From assembly GCA_910579145.1 (NCBI GenBank), contig CAJTTQ010000048.1, forward strand, positions 1-21,419: a stretch of 21,419 nucleotides of DNA, in the 5' to 3' direction. The notes under the pieces are model-generated. The model searched no databases, was not told the origin of the DNA, and worked only from the letters and a program-made list of their open reading frames with translations. This document shows positions 15,122-21,419 of the stretch, in pieces (within the stretch, counting starts at the first letter, position 1; the number at the start of each line of letters is the position of its first letter). Position numbers and translations under genes: made by a program. This DNA is from an uncultured Eubacterium sp. (GTDB lineage Bacteria > Bacillota > Clostridia > Lachnospirales > Lachnospiraceae).

Positions 15122-17821
15122 CTATTCCGATCCAATCCATACATCGCGGAGCCGGTAAAGCGCGGGGATCGCAAATAATAGGATGACCACCACGATAAAC
15201 AATGCCGCAAATACCACGTACGCTGCCTGGCCCAGTATTTTGACCGGCAATGCCCCTTCCAGCTTAGCTGCGAAGATGTTCGTTTTCTTTTGGAGAACAG
15301 TAACCGCAGCCAGAAGGAGCAGGACTATGATCGATATGACAGCACCTGTTTTTTGTCCGTCCGGCACATAGCTCAGTACGATCTCGTTCGCTCCCTGTTC
15401 TACCGGTATGGACAGCATCCCGTCCATATATCCGATTTCCGATACCTCTTCACCATTTACCTTGCACACCCATCCCTCGTCATACGATACCGGCAGGAAT
15501 ACGTACGGTTTCGTCACCTGATCCAGTTCGATCTTCAACCCCGAATTTTTCTGCTTCAAAGACTTGATCTGCGGATTCTGCTTTTTCACAGTCTCGATCC
15601 CGTTTACAAACGTATTGTAGTCCATCATGCCCAGATGGATGTTTGACGAGTTTCCACCTCCGCTAAACTGAATGCTGACGTGTTCATTCTGAAAACCTCC
15701 GAGATAAACAAAACCATTGCCAAAATCAGCCGGATACTGCTGGTTCATCGGCACGGAAGACGATGGAACCAGGACCGGCGAACCATTCACCGAAATCGTA
15801 AGCGGATCGCTGCTCGAGTTCGTCCCGTAAAAATAGAACAGCTTCTTTTCATTTCCAACTTCCATGTCAAAACGGCTGCCGGACACCTGATGTGAGATGT
15901 CCTGTATGAGCCGCTCCTGCCCGCCAGTGATCGCCGCAAACAGATTATTCTGCGTTTGGAACTTCTCTGCGCTCTGCTGCAGCGAAGGCGCATCCGTACC
16001 GATGGCAAACGGCAGCTCGAACTTGTTCCCGTACAGATGCAGGACATCGCCGCCATACCCGTCTACCGCCTCGAGGTAATCATATAACTCTTCCGGCAGC
16101 TCGTACTGGCTGAGAAAATATTTCGTTTGGAACAGCGTATCGGTAAAGACAGTGCCGCCCGTATCCAAAAGCTGCGTCCAGTTGATCGTATATCCGAGCG
16201 CCGCGAAATTCGACTGGAGTTGTGTCGGGATGACATGCCAGTAATTCGAAATCGCCTCTGCTCCCAAAACAAGAGAGTACTCAATGTGATCGACCTTATA
16301 ATCCGTATTTTTAATCCTCTCAAAATCCCCGATCTCCGTCTCCATACTCGTAGCCACTTCACTTGACGCCTTCAGATATTCCGGTGAAAACACCGTGACA
16401 TTATCTTTATTCGGCGCGAAGCTGATGATGGAAGTGCATGTCATCTGCACACAGAGCAGTATGAGGATCCATTCTTTTTTCTTTCCTTTTAAAAAGCACC
16501 AGTAAAGGGCAGCGCAGAACAGTTCGATAAATATACATAAAAAGCCGTCGCCCAGCTGGCCGTAAGCGTCATTTTTACAGAACGCGTCGTAAATCCGATA
16601 AAAGATCCAGCCGGAAAGGAGCGCCGCCGCTCCCGCGACCCCGTATATGATCTTACCTTTCAGCCAGTTTCCGATCCCCTGCACAACCTGCTTATTTTCC
16701 TTATACAGTACAACCGCAAAATCGATCAGAACGAAAGAGATCACATAGATAAATCGAATCGGCCAAAGCGCTCTCGTTCCTCCGTGCCAGAGCAGTTCTG
16801 TCCCCGAAACAACGACCGAAAGTATCATGAATACGACCATAACGATATGGCTTCGGTATTTTTCCCTGAATTCCCGGCCGCGCTCGTTCCCTTTCCATAG
16901 AAAGAACAGGATCGCAGCACATGGAAGCGCCATATTGACAAACATCCGCTCGACCGTCTTCCATTCGCTGATATTCCATCCGTTCTGTATCGCGGTCAGA
17001 TACGTGTTCAGAAAATTGCCGTCCCCGCTCCTCGACGTATTCGCGATACAGAGAAAGGCGGGTATACTCACCACGGCGCTCAGTAAAACCGCTGCTCCGA
17101 CCGATACCCCGAGCTGCAGCGAACACCTGTGTTTCTCCTCCTTTTCCATCTTGTCAAAGAATAACTTTGCCCCGCTCGACAGAAAGAGAAAGATCAAGGT
17201 GATACATCCGGTATATACATTTGTGATCATCGTCAGGGCAAATACAACGATAAAGAATCTGCACCCTTTCTTATTCCATATGCGGTCAATCCCGATCATG
17301 AGAAGCGGGAGCAAAAATGCCGCGTCCATCACAAATATGATCTGAAAATGGATGAGGGACGCCGCGCCAAACGCGTAAAGGACGCCGCCTATGATCCGCG
17401 CCACATTTTTTATATCATATTTTTTCAGATAAAAGTACATCGCGCATGCGATGGCGATCATTTTCAATATAAGAAGGATATTCACGAAATTTACCAGATT
17501 GTCCCTCGTAGAAAAATATAAAAACAGATTGAGCGGACTAAGGAACGCCCCGAGCGACGAAGCGCCGGAAATATTTATGCCAAAAGCCGAATTCCATGTA
17601 AAAAACGGACTCGCATCCCCATGCAGGATATCCCATACATAGTACATCCCTGCCGGTATCGTCTGCTGGACCATGTCACCGCGGGCGATCGTCTCATCCC
17701 CGAACGGATAGATCCCATTGACCTGATAGGCAACCAGTACGATCACGCTTATGATCGCTGCTATGATCCCGACATCAAGTAAAACTGCCTTCTCTTTCTT
17801 CCAATTCTTTTCTTTTCCCAT
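15122..17821 (-). CDS. yfhO: YfhO-family multi-pass membrane protein (putative GT-C glycosyltransferase)
   Basis: The 899-residue protein has about a dozen hydrophobic helices in residues ~14-470, a long soluble, presumably extracytoplasmic region (~475-825) and two final membrane helices (~827-845 and ~866-887). The first loop after helix 1 carries FGDETIARGDMVQQ, resembling the acidic DM..Q loop of YfhO proteins. Segments such as FLSPLNLFLYF and the C-terminal YVPDGQKTG also fit. In Bacillus and Listeria, YfhO-type proteins transfer sugars from undecaprenyl-phosphate carriers to lipoteichoic acid together with CsbB/GtcA. Neither partner is in this window, so the substrate is unknown. Start ATG 17821 has AGGAGA 5 nt upstream. 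It is last in the ssb-cobO-yfhO set, 107 nt after cobO. A distant polymer-transfer role remains possible. Confidence 0.85.
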   Translation of the reverse strand: MGKEKNWKKEKAVLLDVGIIAAIISVIVLVAYQVNGIYPFGDETIARGDMVQQTIPAGMYYVWDILHGDASPFFTWNSAFGINISGASSLGAFLSPLNLFLYFSTRDNLVNFVNILLILKMIAIACAMYFYLKKYDIKNVARIIGGVLYAFGAASLIHFQIIFVMDAAFLLPLLMIGIDRIWNKKGCRFFIVVFALTMITNVYTGCITLIFLFLSSGAKLFFDKMEKEEKHRCSLQLGVSVGAAVLLSAVVSIPAFLCIANTSRSGDGNFLNTYLTAIQNGWNISEWKTVERMFVNMALPCAAILFFLWKGNERGREFREKYRSHIVMVVFMILSVVVSGTELLWHGGTRALWPIRFIYVISFVLIDFAVVLYKENKQVVQGIGNWLKGKIIYGVAGAAALLSGWIFYRIYDAFCKNDAYGQLGDGFLCIFIELFCAALYWCFLKGKKKEWILILLCVQMTCTSIISFAPNKDNVTVFSPEYLKASSEVATSMETEIGDFERIKNTDYKVDHIEYSLVLGAEAISNYWHVIPTQLQSNFAALGYTINWTQLLDTGGTVFTDTLFQTKYFLSQYELPEELYDYLEAVDGYGGDVLHLYGNKFELPFAIGTDAPSLQQSAEKFQTQNNLFAAITGGQERLIQDISHQVSGSRFDMEVGNEKKLFYFYGTNSSSDPLTISVNGSPVLVPSSSVPMNQQYPADFGNGFVYLGGFQNEHVSIQFSGGGNSSNIHLGMMDYNTFVNGIETVKKQNPQIKSLKQKNSGLKIELDQVTKPYVFLPVSYDEGWVCKVNGEEVSEIGYMDGMLSIPVEQGANEIVLSYVPDGQKTGAVISIIVLLLLAAVTVLQKKTNIFAAKLEGALPVKILGQAAYVVFAALFIVVVILLFAIPALYRLRDVWIGSE

Positions 17822-17858
17822 TCGTCTCCTATTCCTCTCTTTTCCTTTTGTTCTGAAA

Positions 17859-17904
17859 ATGGATCACAGACGCAAGATCTGTTCTTTCTTCGTCCATGAT
17901 CCAT
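17859..17904. repeat. Hairpin-forming inverted repeats between cobO and yfhO
   Basis: ATGGATCA (17859-17866) and TGATCCAT (17897-17904) are perfect inverted 8-mers. Between them ACAGA (17866-17870) can pair with TCTGT (17878-17882). The two stems share base 17866 and leave an asymmetric 14-15-nt bulge. On the minus strand the outer stem is followed by only TTTT, so it would be at best a weak terminator. It may instead be an RNA-processing structure. Confidence 0.35.
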
Positions 17905-17928
17905 CCTCATCTGAACCCTTTCCCGTCA

Positions 17929-18405
17929 TCACGAGATTTCCGAAACCTCATCTACATAAACCCGTATCTGGTCCGGGAGCTTATTTCCCGTCAGGATCAG
18001 CTTTTGGTAATCTCCCTGAATCCGAAGCAGGTCTTCTACATCATCCGCTGTCAGTATATCAAGATCGATCAGGCCTAACACCTCATCCAAAATGATAACA
18101 TCACACTCTCCTGTCTCTATCACCTTTTTCGCAAAATTGAACCCGTTTAAGAGATTGTGCTTTTCCTCTTCTTTCGCCTCATCGGTGAGATCGCAGTAAT
18201 TGCATTCACTTTTATCAAAACGGAAGATCTTTACATCCGGTTCCAGCCGTTCCAGTATATGGAACTCATTTGCCACTTTTCCCTTTAAAAACTGGATCAT
18301 CGTAAGGCGCTGCCCTTCCTGCAGTTCCCGGAGCGCCTGTCCGGCTGCCGCCGACGTCTTTCCCTTCCCGTCTCCATAAAACACCTGCACAATTCCTGTT
18401 TCCAT
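17929..18405 (-). CDS. cobO: Corrinoid (cob(I)alamin) adenosyltransferase, BtuR/CobO family
   Basis: This enzyme transfers the adenosyl group of ATP to the cobalt of reduced corrinoids, making coenzyme B12 or its precursor. The P-loop GDGKGKTS at 11-18, right at the N-terminus, is diagnostic of the BtuR/CobO/CobP group. The Walker-B-like segment VIILDEVLGLIDLD is also typical. At 158 residues it is somewhat shorter than the ~170-200 of the proteobacterial forms, as common in clostridia. The frame is open 11 codons upstream, but ATG 18405 starts the conserved part. A modest AGAGGTG lies about 11 nt away. No other cobalamin gene and no cobalamin riboswitch is seen nearby, so a salvage role is plausible. 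Confidence 0.88.
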   Translation of the reverse strand: METGIVQVFYGDGKGKTSAAAGQALRELQEGQRLTMIQFLKGKVANEFHILERLEPDVKIFRFDKSECNYCDLTDEAKEEEKHNLLNGFNFAKKVIETGECDVIILDEVLGLIDLDILTADDVEDLLRIQGDYQKLILTGNKLPDQIRVYVDEVSEIS

Positions 18406-18449
18406 CGTCTTAAAACACCTCTCTTTTGTTACAAACATATCATTACATG

Positions 18450-18490
18450 CAGATTTTCACCCGCATGGGGATAATTTACCACAAAATCTG
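18450..18490. repeat. Inverted repeat in the ssb-cobO gap
   Basis: CAGATTTT (18450-18457) and AAAATCTG (18483-18490) form a perfect 8-bp stem around a 25-nt loop. The loop contains a further small CCC/GGG hairpin. It lies in the 130-nt space between the SSB-like stop and the cobO start. No T-run follows on the minus strand. Its role is unknown. Confidence 0.45.
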
Positions 18491-18535
18491 TCTTATGGCA
18501 AGAAAAACATTTGTATGTTCCTTCACAGCCCGTAC

Positions 18536-19261
18536 TCAGTACTCTTCCTCGTCCAGCGTCTCTTCCGACGGATTTCCTTCCGACGGATTTCCTTCCGACG
18601 GAATTTCCTCCGACGCGGCAACGATCGCCGACATCTCTTCGATATGCTCGAGCTTGCTCACGGAAATCTCATACGCCACCCTCGTCTCAAATGTTTCCTC
18701 ATCCAGTTTCTTTTGATATTCACGGCTCTGGATCCTTCCCCAGATCTGGATATGCTCCCCAACCTGGAAGCCATCGGCAAATCTCGCATTCCTTCCCCAA
18801 CAGATACACGGGATGTAATCAGATTTCCCATATGGGCGGTTTACCGCAAGCAAAAGGTCAGCGATCTCACGCCCGAGCGGCGTCTTTCGGTATACAGGCG
18901 CCTTGCAGATATACCCGTCCAAAAATATGTAATTCGGTTTCTCACTGCCGATTTCCACCTCATCCACTCTCAAATCCCTCACAAAAACCGATAAGATCAG
19001 ACGGTTTCTGCTCTCCTCATGCCGGTTGTACGACCGGAACTGTCCGCTTACTTCAAAGTATTTCCCCCTATAATCTTTTGATACATCCACAAGTCTCTCC
19101 GAAACCATGAGAGGGATCGTGTCGTACACGTTGCTGAGCCTTCTCACTGAAAGATGCACCATATAAAAACCTTCCCCGTACACTTCGTGACTGAAAGAGA
19201 ATTCGCTCACTACCTCTCCATACACATTTACCTGATTGTTTCCTAAAACCTTATCTGTCAT
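18536..19261 (-). CDS. SSB-like protein with two OB folds
   Basis: The 241-residue protein holds two SSB-type OB folds. The first (about 8-95) has NVYGEVVSEFSFSHEVYGE and MVHLSVRRLS...IPLMVSERL. The second (about 105-205) has the more canonical GREIADLLLAVNRPYGKSDY, IPCICWGRNARFA and IWGRIQSREYQKKL. Ordinary SSB has one OB fold and works as a tetramer, so this could dimerise to give four. The C-terminus is an acidic tail with a five-residue repeat (EIPSE GNPSE GNPSE) ending DEEEY, which lacks the hydrophobic IPF tip used by canonical SSB to recruit partners. Two ATGs are adjacent (19264 and 19261). AAAGGGGG is 7 nt from the second and 4 from the first, so 19261 is preferred. It may be a specialised paralogue rather than the replicative SSB. 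Confidence 0.85.
   Translation of the reverse strand: MTDKVLGNNQVNVYGEVVSEFSFSHEVYGEGFYMVHLSVRRLSNVYDTIPLMVSERLVDVSKDYRGKYFEVSGQFRSYNRHEESRNRLILSVFVRDLRVDEVEIGSEKPNYIFLDGYICKAPVYRKTPLGREIADLLLAVNRPYGKSDYIPCICWGRNARFADGFQVGEHIQIWGRIQSREYQKKLDEETFETRVAYEISVSKLEHIEEMSAIVAASEEIPSEGNPSEGNPSEETLDEEEY
18563..18607. repeat. Three 15-bp tandem repeats encoding the SSB-like acidic tail
   Basis: The unit TTCCGACGGATTTCC occurs exactly at 18563-18577 and 18578-18592, with a third near-copy at 18593-18607. In the minus-strand frame each unit encodes five residues (x-x-P-S-E). Copy number can change without shifting the frame, so the tail length may vary among strains. Confidence 0.9.
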
Positions 19262-19331
19262 CATATGACCCCCTTTGTTTATTTTTCCATGTAGTGTCCC
19301 GTCATGGATTTTTTATCGTTACCTTAATAAT

Positions 19332-19345
19332 GATATGCGCATATC
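19332..19345. promoter_or_regulatory. Perfect 14-bp palindrome in the divergent ssb/typA region
   Basis: GATATGCGCATATC is fully self-complementary with no spacer. It lies 29 nt upstream of the typA -35 and 67 nt before the SSB-like start codon. This placement suits a dimeric regulator's operator for either direction. No regulator is identified, and a hairpin with no loop is unlikely, so DNA-level recognition is the likelier reading. Confidence 0.45.
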
Positions 19346-19373
19346 CCTCTCTTTAGAACCAAAATAATTCAAT

Positions 19374-19402
19374 TTGCTTAAATTTTTTTCTTGTGCTACA
19401 AT
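19374..19402 (+). promoter_or_regulatory. Promoter of typA (extended -10)
   Basis: TTGCTT (19374-19379) and TACAAT (19397-19402) are spaced by 17 nt, and TGC directly before the -10 forms the extended -10 motif. The leader to the typA ATG would be about 57 nt. A second TATAAT at 19435-19440 is present but has no good -35. Confidence 0.65.
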
Positions 19403-19465
19403 ATGTAAGGCAGTAGAGGTTATACTCTATATACTATAATAACACATGAAAGGGTATCTTTGCAA

Positions 19466-21298
19466 ATGTTTACGAAAAGAAATGACATAAGAAATATTGC
19501 GATCATCGCTCACGTAGACCACGGGAAGACGACGATCGTAGATGAACTATTGAAACAAAGCGGCGTATTCCGCGCAAACCAGGAGGTTGCCGAGCGGGTC
19601 ATGGACTCAAACGATATCGAGCGGGAGCGCGGCATTACGATCTTATCCAAAAACACGGCCATCCACTATGGCGATGTAAAAATAAATATCATCGATACGC
19701 CGGGCCACGCCGACTTCGGCGGGGAAGTCGAGCGCGTACTGAAAATGGTGAATGGCGTCATTCTCGTGGTGGACGCGTTTGAGGGTGCGATGCCGCAGAC
19801 AAAATTCGTGCTGAAAAAAGCGCTGGAGCTCTCGCTCCCCGTCGTCGCCTGCATCAATAAGATCGACCGGCCCGAGGCCCGCCCGGAGGAAGTCGTCGAT
19901 GAGATCCTTGAATTATTCATTGACTTAGATGCCGATGAGTCGCAGCTTGACTGCCCGTTTATCTTTGCGTCCGCAAAAGAAGGGACCGCTTCCGCCTCGA
20001 TAGAAGAAGCGGGAACGGACATGAAACCGCTATTTGACGCGATCATCGACTATATCCCCGCGCCAAAAGGAGACCCGGACGCCGATACGCAGGTGCTGAT
20101 CAGCACGATTGATTACAATGAATATGTCGGACGGATCGGCGTGGGAAAGGTGGATAACGGCTCGGTCCGCGTCAATCAGGACGTGGCGATCGTAAACGCG
20201 CATGATCCAGAAAAATATCATAAAGTAAAAATAAGTAAACTCTACGAGTTTGAGGGCCTGAACCGCGTCGAGGTGACGGAAGCCGGCATCGGTTCCATCG
20301 TCGCGATCTCCGGTATTTCCGACATCCATATCGGCGACACCCTCTGTTCCCCGGATAACCCCCAGCCCATCCCGTTCCAGCGGATCTCCGAGCCGACGAT
20401 CTCGATGGACTTTATCGTAAATGACAGTCCGCTTGCCGGGCAGGAGGGCAAATACGTCACATCCCGCCACCTGCGCGATCGTCTTTACCGTATGCTGAAT
20501 ACCGACGTCAGCCTGCGCGTCGAAGATACCGATACGACGGAAGCGTTCAAAGTATCCGGCCGCGGCGAGCTCCATCTGTCGGTCCTCATCGAGAATATGC
20601 GGCGGGAAGGCTATGAATTCGCGGTGAGCAAACCGGAAGTCCTGTATAAAACCGACGAGCACGGAAAGAAGTTAGAACCGATGGAGCGCGCCTACGTAGA
20701 CGTCCCCGATGAATTTACCGGCACTGTCATTGATAAACTCAGCCAGCGAAAAGGCGAGCTCCAGGCGATGACTCCTCACGGCGCCGGCACGACAAGGCTC
20801 GAATTTCTCATCCCGTCCCGCGGCCTGATCGGCTATCGCGGGGAATTTATGACCGATACAAAAGGAAATGGCATCATCAACACCGAATTTTACGGCTATG
20901 GCTCATACAAAGGCGACATCGCCTACCGGAAACAGGGTTCCCTCATCGCGTATGAGACCGGTGAGACCGTGACCTACGGCCTGTTTAGCGCGCAGGAGCG
21001 CGGCACGCTGTTTGTCGGCCCCGGTGAAAAAGTGTACGGTGGTATGGTCGTCGGTCAAAATGGTAAAACTGATGATATCGAAGTAAATGTATGCAGGAAA
21101 AAGCAGCTGACGAACACACGGGCTTCCGGCTCCGATGACGCGCTCCGCCTCTCACCGAAAAAAGAGCTGAGCCTGGAGGAAGCGATCGAATTTATCGACA
21201 CCGATGAACTGCTCGAGATCACACCGGAAAATCTGCGCATCCGCAAAAAGATCCTTGACGGGACCGAGCGCTACCGTTCCAAGCGCAACGCGAACTGA
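19466..21298 (+). CDS. typA: Ribosome-associated translational GTPase TypA/BipA
   Basis: TypA/BipA is an EF-G-like GTPase that binds the ribosome and supports 50S assembly and stress or cold growth. The 610-residue protein begins MFTKRNDIRNIAIIAHVDHG, with P-loop AHVDHGKTT. RERGITILSKNTA (switch I), DTPGHADFGGEVER (switch II), NKID (G4) and FASAKEG (G5) follow. The beta-barrel domain 2, domains III and V, and the TypA-specific C-terminal domain follow (GLIGYRGEFMTDTKG, NVCRKKQLTNTRASG, ending in a basic tail). An in-frame TTG two codons upstream (19460) is closer to GAAAGGG, and TTG initiation cannot be excluded. ATG 19466 matches the family N-terminus length. It is transcribed away from the SSB-like gene. 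Confidence 0.96.
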   Translation: MFTKRNDIRNIAIIAHVDHGKTTIVDELLKQSGVFRANQEVAERVMDSNDIERERGITILSKNTAIHYGDVKINIIDTPGHADFGGEVERVLKMVNGVILVVDAFEGAMPQTKFVLKKALELSLPVVACINKIDRPEARPEEVVDEILELFIDLDADESQLDCPFIFASAKEGTASASIEEAGTDMKPLFDAIIDYIPAPKGDPDADTQVLISTIDYNEYVGRIGVGKVDNGSVRVNQDVAIVNAHDPEKYHKVKISKLYEFEGLNRVEVTEAGIGSIVAISGISDIHIGDTLCSPDNPQPIPFQRISEPTISMDFIVNDSPLAGQEGKYVTSRHLRDRLYRMLNTDVSLRVEDTDTTEAFKVSGRGELHLSVLIENMRREGYEFAVSKPEVLYKTDEHGKKLEPMERAYVDVPDEFTGTVIDKLSQRKGELQAMTPHGAGTTRLEFLIPSRGLIGYRGEFMTDTKGNGIINTEFYGYGSYKGDIAYRKQGSLIAYETGETVTYGLFSAQERGTLFVGPGEKVYGGMVVGQNGKTDDIEVNVCRKKQLTNTRASGSDDALRLSPKKELSLEEAIEFIDTDELLEITPENLRIRKKILDGTERYRSKRNAN

Positions 21299-21330
21299 CC
21301 GTTTCGAGCAATGACCGTTTTGCGCAATGA
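21299..21330 (+). repeat. Two imperfect 16-bp tandem repeats after typA
   Basis: CCGTTTCGAGCAATGA (21299-21314) is followed directly by CCGTTTTGCGCAATGA (21315-21330), differing at 2 of 16 positions. It lies immediately after the typA stop. No terminator stem is seen in the 68 nt to the next start codon, so the following gene may be co-transcribed. Confidence 0.6.
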
Positions 21331-21366
21331 CTTATTCTTACCGCAATCGCCTATATGGAGGAAAAC

Positions 21367-21419
21367 ATGGAATTAAAACCGATCAGCCCATTTGTACAAA
21401 ATATCTTTCAGAAATATGA
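21367..21419 (+). CDS. Unrecognised gene, first 17 codons (truncated by window edge)
   Basis: An ATG at 21367 is preceded by GGAGG at 5 nt and opens a frame that runs to the window edge (MELKPISPFVQNIFQKY). The strong ribosome site supports a real start. Too little sequence is present to name a family. It follows typA on the same strand without an obvious terminator. Confidence 0.6.
   Translation, partial: MELKPISPFVQNIFQKY

Noticed and set aside
17822..18535. Cobalamin riboswitch near cobO.
   Set aside because: No B12-box-like block was seen and the available gap (130 nt) is too short for the full aptamer.
19286..19314. TCCATG/CATGGA inverted repeat followed by a T-run on the plus strand as a terminator.
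   Set aside because: The stem is only 6 bp with an 11-nt loop and no plus-strand gene lies upstream to terminate.
1..21419. tRNA, rRNA, CRISPR arrays, insertion sequences and prophage genes.
   Set aside because: No regularly spaced repeats, transposase or integrase frames, or recognisable tRNA/rRNA segments were seen on reading both strands; no covariance search could be run.

Overview
The window looks like a chromosomal segment from a Clostridia-class Firmicute, most likely of the Lachnospiraceae type. The evidence is the conserved run priA-def-fmt-rsmB-rlmN-prpC-prkC-rsgA-rpe, Gram-positive Shine-Dalgarno sites (GGAGG types), frequent GTG/TTG starts, a PASTA kinase with its PP2C phosphatase, and a lysine riboswitch. 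Most of the sequence is moderately GC-rich, but the first ~700 bases are clearly more AT-rich. No rRNA, tRNA, CRISPR array, insertion sequence or phage gene was seen.

Region 1 (1-700, minus strand): the N-terminal 208 residues of an AAA-type ATPase, cut by the window edge. It has its own strong promoter and lies where many Firmicutes carry thiN, just after rpe.

Region 2 (722-15091, minus strand): a dense gene train read from right to left. It starts at a sigma-A-like promoter (15091-15063), runs through a lysine riboswitch with terminator, then dapA, dapB, murF, priA, def, fmt, rsmB, rlmN, prpC, prkC, rsgA and rpe. Gaps are mostly under 55 nt and several genes overlap, so it may act as one long unit. 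It links lysine/diaminopimelate and peptidoglycan precursor synthesis (dapA, dapB, murF), replication restart (priA), translation initiation and termination-linked modification (def, fmt, rsmB, rlmN), Ser/Thr signalling at the cell wall (prpC, prkC), ribosome assembly (rsgA) and the pentose phosphate pathway (rpe). Two local oddities stand out. A 118-bp tandem duplication at the rsmB/rlmN junction creates a 38-codon chimeric ORF. An 80-bp element between def and fmt can fold as a three-way junction.

Region 3 (15122-19264, minus strand): ssb-like, cobO-like and yfhO-like genes. The SSB-like protein has two OB folds and a repetitive acidic tail. The corrinoid adenosyltransferase is short. The third is an 899-residue multi-pass YfhO-family membrane protein.

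Region 4 (19265-21419): a divergent intergenic region with a perfect 14-bp palindrome and an extended -10 promoter, then typA/bipA on the plus strand, then the first 17 codons of an unrecognised gene cut by the window edge. Most of the window is conserved housekeeping. The points worth a second look are the junction duplication, the riboswitch-headed long operon, the def/fmt structured element and the compositionally distinct ATPase at the left edge.
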